Both the position numbers and the translations under genes were made by a program. Positions 43,605-55,164 of a stretch of DNA of 64,000 bases are shown in pieces. The stretch is taken from the NCBI GenBank assembly GCA_018343915.1, contig JABRWF010000001.1:4960001-5024000 (forward strand). The letters are read 5' to 3'. The notes under the pieces were generated by a model. That model was not told where the DNA came from and ran no database searches. It saw only the letters and a program-made list of their open reading frames with translations. Positions within the stretch are counted from its first letter, which is position 1; every line of letters begins with the position of its first letter. Source of the stretch: Agroathelia rolfsii (Eukaryota > Basidiomycota > Agaricomycetes > Amylocorticiales > Amylocorticiaceae).

Positions 43605-46503
43605 ATGGCTCGTGCAACTCGTTCATCAGTTCAAACCGTCGAAAAGGACAATGATGACGGCACAGAAAACAAGTCTGCACCTGCTGCTGTCGCTGCTACT
43701 ACTGCCACTGGCACTGCTGCTTCAAATAAAGCAAATAAAAAACGTAAACGCATGTCCATGGCCGTAGACTCTGAAGACCAGCCTGCTTCTAAACAAGCCA
43801 AGGGTGTGAAGGAAGAGGAGCAGGAAGATCCATCGCAGGAATTGCCCTCATCCAACCAAAATGAGATCGAGATCAAACTGCAAGGCATCAAGGGTGCTGG
43901 CGAGTCTCCAATCAACCCGGAAGATGCGCAAAAGATACTCGACATATTGGAAATGTATGTCCTTCGCCGCTATCCTAAAGACGTACTCTACCTCGAGTCG
44001 CTGACATATGCGTCATGACCATACTAGGATTGACACCCAGGGGCTGCTCGATCGAGTCTTCCCTCTTCCCTCCGAGTCGGAGCCGCCCGTACCAGGAATA
44101 GAGGCTCAGGACGGCCACCCGCCCCCATCTGCTTCTTTTCGAACATTGCTCACCGAATCTTCGCAACATCCATTGCATGTTTTAAGAGTAAGTACTCTTC
44201 TTGGCCGATCATGAATGCTCCCATCATCATCATATTCATTACGCTACGACGTATGAACTAGGCTGCTATTCGGCATCTCCTGCCTGTATTTGCCCAACCT
44301 CGCAGCCGTCCATCCACTCCTGCCGCACAGCAGCTGCGTTTTTGTCATCTCGCTCTCTCCCTCCTTGAGCAAGCATCACATCATTCCATCAATAACCCAC
44401 CCGACTTGGATACCTTCCTCTCCACTGCATCTAATACCTCCTCTGATCCCGCCCTCAAATCAGACTCGAGCAAATCAAAATCATGGCGCAGACGCAAATA
44501 CGCACTCGTGCAACACCTTCCCACAGGCGACTGGTGGACCTCCCTCAATGCTAACTTTCCCCCACCCCCATCATCCTCTTTCTCTTCGTCATCGTCTCCG
44601 CATCCGACGGTCGCGCAAGCTTTAAATAATGATCGTGCACTGACCGACTTGCCCACGGCCAATGCGGAGCTCGTGGCGATATTCCCATCGCCGTCGGACG
44701 ATGTGCCAGAAAAGGTGCCCACACTTGGCGCGGCGATGAGTTTGCCCACCAAGCCAAGCGCAAGTGGGAGCGGTGGTACTGCAGTGTTTAGGAGACGAGG
44801 GCCACGGCAGCTCACGGTGGGCAAGTACCTCGACTACGGGCCCTTTGCAAGCTTTGCACCAACGTTTGACCAGGAGGCAAAGGAGTTGGGTCAGCGGGAG
44901 GTCAACGAGGTACTCTGTGCGCGCATGAGGAGGCGGAGAATAAGGGACGCATGGAAGCGTGCTTGGCAGCTTGAGGGTCTGGTCGAGGATCAGGCTTCTG
45001 CTGCCATCGCAGTGGAAGCGGCAAATCGAGAACAGTCGGTCTCGGCCGGAGTCGAAACTGAAAACGGTGATCTTAATGACGTGAAAGACGTATCTGATGA
45101 AGGCAAGGGCGAAGAAAATCATGATACGGCAGTAGAGTTTGGCACAAAGGGGGCACTAGAGGGCTTATTGTCTGCAGATCAAGTAGCCGTACTTCAATCC
45201 GCGCTAGATGGCCTCGAGCTCGAGGATGGTATTCAGCAGCTATTGGAAAAAACAGCAAATGCGCTAAATCGACTACAACAATTGCAATTTGAGCGCATAT
45301 CGGCTCCGGATGGTGCCAGCAGCATCGCAGAACCCGATTCAGAAGAGTGGCAGATCGGTACGTTTGATCTTTTTTCCCCTTTGGATGACCATCTGAAGTT
45401 CTTACCTATTCATCACTTCCTCTATCTGATTTGGCGCTGCAGCCTCAGACGTACTTGACTCGCTCGTCCTCCTCACCTCACTTCGACCACGCATCTCAGG
45501 CTCTGAATCATCCGCACCACCGCCGCTCATACCTCCTTCCTCTATTCTACATCATCTGCACCAGACCCTACCTGTCAAACCCTCAAAAGGATGGTATGGC
45601 TCCTTGCCCCCGGCGAATCCCATCGCCTTACGCGACGACTCGACGTTACGTGTCAAACCGGGTGCGGTTATCCCTCAACCATACGTCGCAGCGACCACCG
45701 CAACTGGTGCTACTGCCGCCCCAACTCATAGCACACCGAGTGTGACATCGGCAAATGCAACAGCTGCAGCCGCAGCAACGGCTGCGGGGTACGCAGCGTA
45801 TCCTTACGGAGCGTATAGTCCCGCGACCTACCAAAGCCTTTACACCGCTGCAGTATACAAGCCCCCTCCGGCGGGCACCTACCCAGCTGGCGCATACAAT
45901 CCAAGCCAGTATTATGCACAATACACCGCCGCCGCTGCCGCGCGCCAACATCAACAAGGGCAGCAGCAGCCATCGGCCACACCTGCGGGCGGTAATACCG
46001 CCGCGTCGACACCTACCACAGCGACAGCACCCGCTGCCCCGCAGTGGTACGCCTATACGCCAGCGCAGGTGCAGGCAGCCGCGGCCGCTGCAGCTTCCAG
46101 TATGCTGACTGGTAATCCTGCGGTCAGGCCTAATGGGGCTGGCAGTAACGGCAGCGCCGGCGGTGGCGGCTCGGCCTCGGGGCGCGGCACGCCCCAGCCT
46201 CAGCAGCAGCAGCAACAGCCGGTACCGTATTACATCCCCCAGTCTGTACAGAGGCCGCCTTCGACAACGCCAGGGGCGACTGGGGCGGGAGCGCCAACGA
46301 CCCCACGGGCTGTGGGCAACCTCGCTATCCCGACAGCTTATGGTCCTGGCTCAGAGTGGGACCGTCGCACTACTGCTGCCGGGGGAGGATATGTCCACCC
46401 GCCTACACCGACGTTGCCGTCGCATCTACGAGCATCGGGCTCCTCCCAACCTGGTACGCCTGTCCCAGCTGGTTCACCCCAGGCTGCTCAGGCGTCCCGG
46501 TAA
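43605..46503 (+). CDS. Unrecognised 888-residue protein with nuclear signal and Ala/Gln-rich C-terminus
   Basis: Four exons (43605-43954, 44028-44187, 44262-45357, 45443-46503) sum to 2667 nt in phase. The N-terminus has a basic cluster (NKANKKRKRMS) that fits a nuclear import signal. Ordered-looking parts lie in the first 430 residues: NPEDAQKILDILEMIDTQGL, LLDRVFPLP, SWRRRKYALVQHLPTGDWWT and LTVGKYLDYGPFASFAPTFD. The C-terminal third is low complexity, with AAAAATAAGYAAYPYGAYSP, poly-Gln and TPTTATAPAAP. I do not recognise the family. The layout, with a folded N-terminal half and a Tyr/Ala/Gln/Pro-rich tail, recalls chromatin or transcription subunits, but that is only an impression. Confidence 0.75.
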
Positions 46504-47447
46504 TCAGCGTTGGTTTTTCTTTCCTTTTATATCGTCCTTTTTTTGTTTCTTCGGTATCTGTTCTTAACTTACGAAACGACGAAGTTTGGGAGGAGAGGAA
46601 GCGAAATAGAACTATATCGCCATTTTTCGTTGTTGTAATACTTTTTTTATTATTGTCTTTTCTTTTCTTTCATTAACCTTGTCGCCAATTTTTCACATCC
46701 ACCGACAACCTCTTTTTGAGCTCTGTCACCTCTTTTGTGTGCTTGTAATTGCTCTTATTCGCGATTAATTAGATACCACAAAAGATAATAAAGCTGGCCG
46801 AGGAGCAGGACGCATCGACTAACGCACCAATAAGAGATAGTGCTAGTGGTGAACATGTTTTTTGTGTGTGCATCGCAACGTTGACCAGGCTATACGTGGC
46901 AAGGTTGACGCTACTTGTTGCCATTTCTTAATATCAGATTGAAGTTGCAATAGGTGTGCTGGATGCATATAAATCACGAATGTGGTGGTGAGTTTACTTG
47001 TTACTCGTGTCTTGTGGTGACCAGTGCACATTTATGGAAGTACTAATCATGTAATGTATCCTTCCGTACGCATATTCATGCTGTTTATGCATGAATGAAT
47101 AGTGAGTCATATACCCCTGACGAAACCTTTGAAGTATATAGGCATGGGTTGTGCGAAGAAGCCATGTGCTTTTGGTGTTGCAAACCTAGCAACCATTAAT
47201 GCGCATGTTTAGCTGGCAATTAAACCCTTAACACGCATTTTTGTAATTGTAAGTAGTATGAATATTAAACCATTGATTTTCATATGGTCCCTTATCAGTA
47301 CACAACCCTATGGAAAGAACAAGCGACATAAAAATTTTATTTTATCTTGCTTCACGCATCCATCTGCAGATTTACCACCAGTAATTACTATGCTTTCTTA
47401 CACAGCTACTGAGGCCGTTATCTCCCCCATTCTCTCTGGATTTGCAC
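46504..47447. other. Intergenic between convergent genes, no gene seen
   Basis: 944 bp with T-rich 3' flank after 46503 and AT-rich sequence. No RNA or protein gene found. Confidence 0.5.
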
Positions 47448-48220
47448 TTAAGGAGTCTCATAGCGATAGAACAAGAATCTCTGGGCGGGATCGTCATTGG
47501 ATTGTTTCTCGAGGTCGATCTGGAAAATGAGCATAAAAGTACGTTCATTATTAGTATCGATCCATAATTAATTGTGGGCGTCCACCGCAAAGTCGAGTGA
47601 GAGGATGGAATGCTGAGTCGCGAAGTAACTGACCTTGTTGTTGAGCATGACCGTCCAGACAAGATCACGACCGGGTACTGAAATCTGCAGTGATGAAAAA
47701 AAAGGGAAGATTTTAAAAAAAAAAAAAAAAAATGCTGCTGGAGACGAAGCCGAGCACTAACGACATAGGTCATCTGTTCATCATCCTCATCACCGACGGG
47801 AGTAATGGTATAATCGTCCGCGTCTTTCCTTAGGCTACTGATGAGAAGGGAGCCCTAGTACATTATTGGAGACAAAGAATCGTGGGTTCGATGACAAAGC
47901 AACAATCATTATAGCAGCCAGACCTTGTATGCTTGACCATGAGACACTTTTCTGTTCGAATAAGCATCCGTCACTTTGAACGTGTCCTTTCCACTTGGGG
48001 TAAGCTCCCAGGTTTCGATATCAGGATAGGGTAGGTCGGATTCAGCCACATAGAGCGGGAAGTCAATGATATCGCTGGTGGTGGACGATACCGGCGTTTT
48101 TGTGCTAGCGGAGACGATGAAGTAGACGCCTGGGTCTACCGATTTCAAAGCTGGTCATCCAAAGCAATGTGCGACGAGTCAGATCACGTAAGGTCAAGCA
48201 GATGGGTGATACAGACACAT
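47448..48220 (-). CDS. Small beta-trefoil-like protein, possible peptidase inhibitor or lectin
   Basis: Five minus-strand exons: 48217-48220 (ATGT only), 47924-48150, 47762-47854, 47634-47684, 47448-47519. They total 447 nt (148 residues) in phase. It opens MSLKSVDPGVYFIVSASTKT and has the repeating turn-and-strand pattern of a beta trefoil (DIETWELTPSGKDTFKVTDA, DYTITPVGD, DLVWTVMLNNKIDLEKQSND, AQRFLFYRYETP). Basidiomycete peptidase inhibitors of the cospin type (family I66) and ricin-B-like lectins share the MSLxxGxYxI opening and size. No signal peptide is present, consistent with a cytoplasmic defence protein. The function is inferred from pattern only. The 4-nt first coding exon was required to supply the start codon in frame. 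Confidence 0.6.
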
Positions 48221-49784
48221 CTTCGAAAGTAGAAGGGTCAAACGCCTAAGGAGAGTATCAAGCGGGTTGCCTAAGGCTGTGTAGAAGACAGAGAGGCTTT
48301 TAGGATTCTAGTTTGCCTCGAAAAGTCATGTTATATACTTGTTGGGAGGCCTGGCGATTGTATGAGCAGAAGGGTCAGATGATATGATTGGAAGTCTGAT
48401 GAAGTCAAGACATCGTGTAGAATTTAGTAATGCCGACAGTCAAATAGGGCAATTAGCGCATATACAGTCACGGTAGACTATTGTAGCCTGAGAAGTGTAA
48501 GGTTGTAAAGGTACTAAATAGTTGAATTGCGCTGAGTTGAATTTGTGTTTGTCACTATTTGAACACGTAGATTGTTTGGTGCGTCACCTTCCCTCAAGCT
48601 GATTCAAGTACAAGTGGTCTGCTTTTGGCTTACATTGATGGGCAATTTGGAATATTGACCGTTCTAGAATATTCATGACGCGCAAGGACATACAAGTAGA
48701 TTACCCGATTCTTCTGAGTGGGATGGTAATGACCGCTATCCCAAACTAGACCTAAAGATACCAGAAGCAGGAACATGCTTATTGTACGAAATCATTCGTC
48801 GATACGAAGAGTCAACCCATGTCATACTGGTATAGCATCCTTTGATCCAAATATATTATCGCGGTGGTATCAGGTGCGTTTGCTAACAATGACCATGTCA
48901 TTGAATGACAGCTAACTTTCATGACCGAATAGAATCGTGCTATGAGAAAGAGAGGGAACTCCAGGGCGCCACGTTCCGCAGACTAATACTAGCGCCGATT
49001 TTTCAGAGCCATCTTGGTATAATGACAAAACAGATCGCGCTTTGACCTGAAGCTCAGGCTCGTGGAATCACTCGCACGGTACAATGATGTAAAAGAAACA
49101 TCACACCATCTCCGTGCCATGCTCACTAGTAATCAGTCCCTTGACCTCCACTGTATCTGACCATTTATATTTAGTGTGGGTATATATTTGAGCGTACTGA
49201 TATGTTTTTGAACAATGAAATCAATGGAGTGAACTATAAAACTTTACTCGGTTCTGAGGGAACCACGATCAAGTATTTCCTCTAGGATTCCTTTGGATAG
49301 GAGTAATCTCATGCCCTTGCTTTCTCTTCAGGCAAAAAATTATGCAAGACCTTTTGTATGCCCCCGAGATGTATGAATGTTTGTCTCAAAAGAGATGGCG
49401 TGCAAGTGGGTGAAATATACAAAACGTACAACTACAGAAACTTTGCAAACCGCGAGTAAGCGAGCTCGTGATATCCTAAGCTAACTATGGTTCATCCTCC
49501 AGTGATATATTTGCATGATCAAGGGACCAATACCTAGTAGCCGAAAAGATACAAGGTAGCGGCATGGCTCCTCCGAGTACCGTCATCGGTGAAGGAGAAC
49601 ACGAGCTTTGTTAAGTACAAATGCTTAATATACGTGAGAGGAAGATCATTCTTGTCGGTTTGGAATATATATATGCTAATTATTGGGATGATTTTCCGGT
49701 CCATGTCCGCGCTGCGGTAACTTGGGCTTGGTCTTTGACTTTGGAAGGGGCGGGAGTGCAGTAGGCAATTTCACGTTTAATATC
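48221..49784. other. Intergenic, about 1.6 kb, no gene seen
   Basis: No frame, RNA gene or clear repeat could be supported. Confidence 0.5.
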
Positions 49785-50165
49785 TCATGTTGGAGCAGCC
49801 GAGGCTTCTTGCAAGATAAATTCCCGTGACCGAGAGAGACCATTAGAGGATTCAGTGTTCTTGACGAGCGTTCCTAATGGGCTGGTAGCAAGCAGCTTTG
49901 GTTCTTTAAATTGCCACGCCACAATATGGTACAGTGAGCGAGTAACCGGTACAACTTTCCTCTGCAGGTCTCCTGCAAGTTCCAAATAGACCACCTCAAC
50001 GAGTCCATTAGCGAGTGTTTTCCTGTCATTAATAACTATATATTCTGCTGGCAAACTTAGTGGACGACGACGACAACGCGTGGTGGCACATTTGAGCGGT
50101 CGACTTGGCGCAATGGATAACGCGCGCGATGCAAAGTCGGACTCGGGATGAGACACTTTGACCAC
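49785..50165 (-). CDS. Hypothetical 126-residue frame, doubtful
   Basis: An open minus-strand frame from 50165 to 49785 includes a plausible structured stretch (VEVVYLELAGDLQRKVVPVT, then SLYHIVAWQFKEPKLLATS). No signal peptide, membrane segment or known motif is visible. It lies about 115 bp downstream of the tRNA-Phe gene on the same strand. It could be a gene remnant; I do not recognise it. Confidence 0.3.
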   Translation of the reverse strand: MVKVSHPESDFASRALSIAPSRPLKCATTRCRRRPLSLPAEYIVINDRKTLANGLVEVVYLELAGDLQRKVVPVTRSLYHIVAWQFKEPKLLATSPLGTLVKNTESSNGLSRSREFILQEASAAPT

Positions 50166-50279
50166 TTCACCAAACCAACGCGCAGACTTCCTTTGCCTCC
50201 CAGAATGCGCAAAAAAATTACTAGATAACTGCTAGAAGGATAATAAAGAAGCAGAAACAAAATGAACTTTCTGATAAAA

Positions 50280-50384
50280 TGCCAGGAGCGTGGATTGAAC
50301 ACGCGACCTTCAGAATACGTAAGTAATTGTTGAATCCAATTAATAGGCTTCAGTCTGCTGCTCTCCCAGCTGAGCTATCCCGGC
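50280..50384 (-). tRNA. tRNA-Phe (GAA) with a 32-nt intron
   Basis: On minus, exon 1 (50384-50348) is GCCGGGATAGCTCAGCTGGG...ACTGAAG and exon 2 (50315-50280) is TTCTGAAGGTCGCG...CTCCTGGCA. The acceptor stem GCCGGGA pairs with TCCTGGC (one G-U). The D arm, the T arm CGCGTGTTCAATCCACG and the anticodon loop CTGAAG with anticodon GAA are present. The intron (50347-50316) sits one base after the anticodon, the usual place in eukaryotic tRNA genes. The base pair at the top of the anticodon stem is G-A, a mismatch, so slight decay is possible. Confidence 0.85.
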
Positions 50385-50519
50385 TTACGAGGGTGCTCAT
50401 ATAATATATATTATATACCAATTTACGTATGATAGATTGTCCAAGCATCTCATGAGCTTCTTCTGCTAGCGCGGTAAACCTTGGCTCGTTTGCTTGTCAC
50501 GGTTCTCTAAAGAAATTAC

Positions 50520-51157
50520 GGCTGTTTTTGAAACAGATGGCCTGATGTGTCCTCGAAAGAAAATTGCAAACCCCTCAGCCCCCTAGACCCCTAGTAGTAT
50601 GCAAAGGCAGAACTCAATTCTGGGTGAAAATTCAAGGAAATGATATAACCGTCTTCGCACTGATAGAGGCTCTGGATGCCAGTGCAAAGCGCTTCCTTGA
50701 TATAAAGGTAGTACAGGCTGTGTAGTAGATGACATGTCATCAACTTAGACCACTGTAACAAACAAAAAACCTTCCTCAAGCTTTGATTCTCTATTCAAGA
50801 GCTATTCAATGCTCTAAAAACTGGAATATAAGCACATGTACTCTCATTTAATTCTGCATGAATGCTCCCAGAAACGAACAAGCCGGAACTCATACATAGT
50901 TCAGAAGGAATGGTAACCTGTGTAGCAAACACGATTTTTCCAACTTTAAAACGTCATGTAAAATGTGACCGTAGCCTCTGCTAGTGCAAAGATGGACATA
51001 TCATTTCCTTGAATTTTCACCTAGAATTGAGTGAGTTCTACCTTGCACACCACTAACGCTGAGGCCCGAGGGTTTGCAGTTTTCTTCCGATGACGCGTCG
51101 TGTCATCTGTTTCCAAAAAGCTATAAGGCACGTGTTCAATCCACAATCCTGGCTCCA
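50520..51157. repeat. Inverted duplication carrying a tRNA-Phe 3' fragment
   Basis: Left arm 50520-50690 and right arm about 50975-51157 are inverted copies over some 160 bp, for example AATTCTGGGTGAAAATTCAAGGAAATGATAT (left, near 50620) facing its complement near 51020. The right arm ends in AAGGCACGTGTTCAATCCACAATCCTGGC (51125-51153), a plus-strand copy of the 3' third of the tRNA-Phe gene. The spacer between the arms shows no gene. Confidence 0.7.
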
Positions 51158-51528
51158 GTCTATTTGTCTCGCCAAGGTATCAAGATGTCCTCTAGCTAGT
51201 GTTTATAGTTGCTCCGCCACCTCCATAATATTGTAATTGCCCCTTATCTTCTTGTCAAGTCGACGCATTCTTTCCGTCGCTTATTGACCACAATCCATCA
51301 TCCAAAAAAAAAGTAAGTAAGATAGGACATCCCAGTGCCAGTAGGTGCTCCAATCCCTGCAATAAGTACATATCGACGCGAATGTCTTTTGCATCGACAT
51401 CATCCATGCGTAGCTCGACCTGAGTAACCAATTTCATTAATAATACTTGTTAACTTTAAAGTTTCGAAACCACCTGGTGCATATCAAGCGCACTACCATT
51501 ACGCCAATAATCACAGCCATAGGCCTGA

Positions 51529-53261
51529 ATGCCCGAATTGCCAGGTATTGTCAAACTAAACTTTCTCCGAGTGCTGGGATTTTAGGCTGACTAGGTGCTC
51601 GTTTCGAGAATAGAGGTCGAACGTGCGGCGTGCCTTTTGCGCTCGCTCGGCGCGGGAAAAGTTATAGAACGCGTCGAGACGCAAGAGGATACTATCGTCT
51701 ACACCGGAGGAATTTCACACCTGGATTTTGTACGTTTTCTTTTGAACAATCTCAATAAGGTAGATAGCGTGTGCCTTATGTGCTGCTAGGCCAAAGACCT
51801 CAAGGACCGTGCAGTCCAAGATGTCCTGCGTTATGGTAAATATTCGCTTTTTTCGGCTGTTGGTAATTGTGACCTTACTCATAATATCTAGGCAAAGTGT
51901 TTTATTTTGTTTTAGCTGGAGAGGGGAGAATGCCCGTACTCCATTTCGGCATGACGGGAATGCTGCAGGTATATTATTATTTGCGCCGGAGCGTAGACCT
52001 TTATTCTTATGCCTTGACTTTGCAGGTCAGAGGTGATGCTGCAAAACCATACCGATCCGAGGGTAGAAAGAAGATTCAGACAGATGAATGGCCGCCTCGC
52101 TTTATGAAGGTAAATCCAAGAGTAGTTCTTTTTATAGTTCTACTCACCGCAGTTAATATTGCTTAGTTCATCCTTCATTTCCGGGACCCTAACTCCAGCG
52201 ATCCTGCTACTGAAGTTGCATTCGTTGATCCTCGTCGCTTGGGGCGCATCAGACTTTGTGCATCCCCTAAGGAGGAGCCACCCATCTCGCTTTTGGGCTT
52301 TGACCCAATTCATTGCATGCCTGCATTGGATGAATTCAGTAGCCTGGTCAAGAAAAGATCATGTCCAATCAAAGCTCTCTTGTTGGACCAATCGTTCAGT
52401 GCCGGCGTAGGAAACTGGGTGGGCGGTTAGCCATCCCACTTTTTTGTTCCACATTGAAAACTGATTATGAAACGCTTAGATGAGATATTGTATCATGCTC
52501 GCATTCATCCTGAGCAACGGTGCAACACTCTTTCAGATGATCAGATACGAGAGCTGCACCATCACACGCGAAATGTGTGCGTCGTTGCTGTAGACGTAAA
52601 TGCGGACGATGAAAAGTTCCCCGAGAATTGGCTATTCAAGCATCGTTGGGTATGAGCATATTGCACTTACCGGATCCTGCATCACGGTTCTCATATCTTT
52701 GAATAGGGAAAGGGCAAGAAGGAGAAGCACACCCTGAAATTGGTTTGAAATGTTGTTTTATTACGCTTTGATTCAAAAACGGCTGACTATGCTTCTAGCC
52801 TGATGGAAAACCCGCGACAATCAGATGGATTACTGTCGGTGGAAGGACATCGGCTTACGTCGTAGAGCTTCAGAAGCTTCCCGGGCGTTCCATCGCTGAT
52901 AAACAGGCAGAGTCTTTTCTTTTTGTAATACCCGTGAAATTGCACCCTGAACATTCTCACGTATAGCCCATAGCTGATGAAGATGACGGTGCCGAATCAG
53001 ACCTGACTCCACTCGAAGACTCAGGAGATGAAAAAGATAGTTCAGCAAAAGCAAGAGCGGGTTCGAAAAGAAAGAGAAAGGTACATTGCCAGTGAAATCT
53101 AGTATTTTTCAGCTCATCTCATTTCGACGCAGGTGGAAGTGATAAAAGAGACCAAGGTGACTCGAAAGTCTACTCGGACACCAAAGACAGAATCCAAGTA
53201 TTTCTCACAATCAAAGGTAGAGGAGGTAACCACCAAGAAAGCACAAAGATCTAAACGATGA
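51529..53261 (+). CDS. Formamidopyrimidine-DNA glycosylase (Fpg/Nei family), fungal zincless type
   Basis: Exons: 51529-51544, 51614-51729, 51790-51835, 51892-51968, 52026-52109, 52167-52425, 52480-52649, 52707-52742, from 52799, then to the stop at 53259-53261. The protein starts MPELPEVERAACLLR: after Met removal the N-terminal Pro and following Glu are the catalytic residues of base-excision repair glycosylase/AP lyases. The conserved Lys (RYGKVFYFV), the helix-two-turn-helix (KALLLDQSFSAGVGNWVGDE then HPEQ) and a zincless finger (WITVGGRTSAYVVELQKLP) follow. No CxxC zinc finger is present, as in plant and fungal FPG proteins. The C-terminus is a basic, Lys-rich tail (KARAGSKRKRK, TKKAQRSKR). 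The donor after residue FLF or after CCCGGGC is uncertain. It removes oxidised purines from DNA. Convergent with homoserine kinase. Confidence 0.9.
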
Positions 53262-53674
53262 AATTGGATCTGCGTCTGTCACGCTCAATTTTCTTTCCTT
53301 GAATAGGTAGTGTAAAATTTAAATAATAATCGATTCCAAAGGATCATACAACTACTTTGAGCGACAGAGCTATACTTCGACTGCTTTTGGTCTTGCAGCG
53401 CAGTCAATAAGAGGATCTACTGAAGAGTTTTTTTTGCATTGAAATAGATATAGAGATCCGAATTTAAATGTTCATCACCCATGAACAGATATGAATAACC
53501 ATTGTCAAGATAGAGACCATCTAGTTCTCTAAGGAAATATCAGTAGAGCCGATATCCTATATTTTACACAGTCCCAGCACCCCCCATTTTTTAAGCTATG
53601 GGTTCGTGCGCAAAATGCTCGGTAAATCTACCACCATCCACTTAAATTGTGTATGGCTCCGAGCAGAATCATAT
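53262..53674. other. Short convergent intergenic region
   Basis: 413 bp between two 3' ends; AT-rich, nothing else seen. Confidence 0.5.
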
Positions 53675-54849
53675 TCATGATGCCTTCTCTTCAACAAGCG
53701 AGCCATCAGCAATTTCAAGCAGTTTCCAATCAACTTCAACCCCTTTTGAATTGAAAATGGCACGTGCGTCTTCTGCAATACGCTCAAATCCATCTGTTGC
53801 GAGAGCCAGAATCGTTGGCCCTGCACCGGAGAGACAAATACCCAAAAGACCTGGTTGTGTGGTCGGGGTCAAAGTAGAAGTGATCTCGGGGAGACCTGGG
53901 ATCTTAGGAAGCATTTTGAGATCATCATGCAAAAGAAGAAAAAGAGCACAATTACAAGTTTATTTCGGTAAGGTTGGTGTACCCGGTCCTTCATCGCTTC
54001 ATAGATAAGGTCCGCATCTGGAGGATGTTGTGAGAGCGCTGTCGTGAGGACAGCAATCCGTTGTAGATTAAACACCTGCGGATCTATTCAGTCTCATAAT
54101 CAGGCGGACAAGAACAATCGTTGGCGCACAAGATCTTTCCGCGTGTATTCAGTAGGTAACACCTCGCGGGCTTTTGCGGTGCTCAACTCAAAACGAGGAA
54201 TGATCGCTACAGCTTTAATTTTGGGATTCCATCCAAATTTAACCCAGTGACCGATGCCGTATGGAGGTTGAGGAGGGTTCAGGCCCCAGTCCTCTCCCGC
54301 ATCGGGAGGATACTCGGGGAGCACCTCCGCAAGAGGTACACTTGCCGCCTCGGTCGCCTGAGCATCTAACTCTCGTAGATAGGATCCAACAAAGCCTCCA
54401 ATCAACGCCGCAGTGACATTATCCGGATGGCGTTCAACCATGAGCGCATGGTCCATCATACGCTCGTGAGAAAGATTGAGCGATCCCAGCTGGTTACCTA
54501 GCAAGACACCTGCGATGACCGCCGCTCCTGAAGATCCTAGACCACGACCGAAAGGGATATCGTTGTGTACATGAATTGTTACTCCAGCGGGGAAACGCGA
54601 GATGGAATGGCATCGAAGGACATAGAGGGCGACACGGGTCGTCAGATTTTTGTAAGGGTCTAGGGGGACATCTTCAGCCCCCTCTCCAGTATATTTAAGG
54701 ACAGGTCGGTTGGATTGTGATTTGGAAGAGTCCACAATTACAGTCAAAGTAAGATACAGTGAGAGCGATAACCCAATGACATCGAAGCCAGGACCGATGT
54801 TGGCAGAAGTAGCAGGCACTCGTATGGTGAAGGATCGTGAAGCAGTCAT
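53675..54849 (-). CDS. THR1: Homoserine kinase
   Basis: Three minus-strand exons (54130-54849, 53956-54075, 53675-53902) total 1068 nt, 355 residues. Homoserine kinase phosphorylates homoserine with ATP in threonine biosynthesis and is a GHMP-family enzyme. Motif 1 is FTIRVPATSANIGPGFDVIG at residues 7-26. The GHMP ATP loop is IPFGRGLGSSGAAVIAGVLL near residue 100. Motif 3 is GICLSGAGPTILAL near the C-terminus. The join KDL/VFNLQRIAVL and RNKL/IPGLPEI keep phase and match the family. Length is normal for fungi. The start is the first ATG (MTASRSF). The upstream gap to the dynein stop is 315 bp, and both genes run in the same direction. Confidence 0.95.
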
Positions 54850-55164
54850 CGATGCTTGTTGAGTAAAGTGATAATATAGATCATAGTCAGTTCAAGTCAG
54901 GCGAGCTCCTAAGAGCGCTCTTAGGACCGATAAGTCCGATAATGAAAACGTTTACACCCTGACCCCGTCACCCTGTGCTGGAATGTGTATCGCAGGAAGA
55001 AAAATCCAGGTTCATCAATTACTGTACTCGTAAATACATTCATCATGTCATGCTAAAATGCTTGTATCATGCGTGGGTATATATAAATTAGTTCGTATCA
55101 TATCGTCAAGTAGGTGCATCGTCAGCCATCTACAGAATCGCATCATCGAGATCGGAAAAGACAT
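54850..55164. other. Promoter region of homoserine kinase, downstream of dynein
   Basis: 315 bp. It must hold the dynein terminator and the kinase promoter. It contains an inverted AGAGCGCTCT motif near 54912; no clear TATA box. Confidence 0.45.

Noticed and set aside
50100..50150. tRNA-Arg-like D arm (TTGGCGCAATGGATAACGC)
   Set aside because: No matching acceptor stem or T arm could be folded around it, and the loop after it lacks T33. At most a tRNA scrap.
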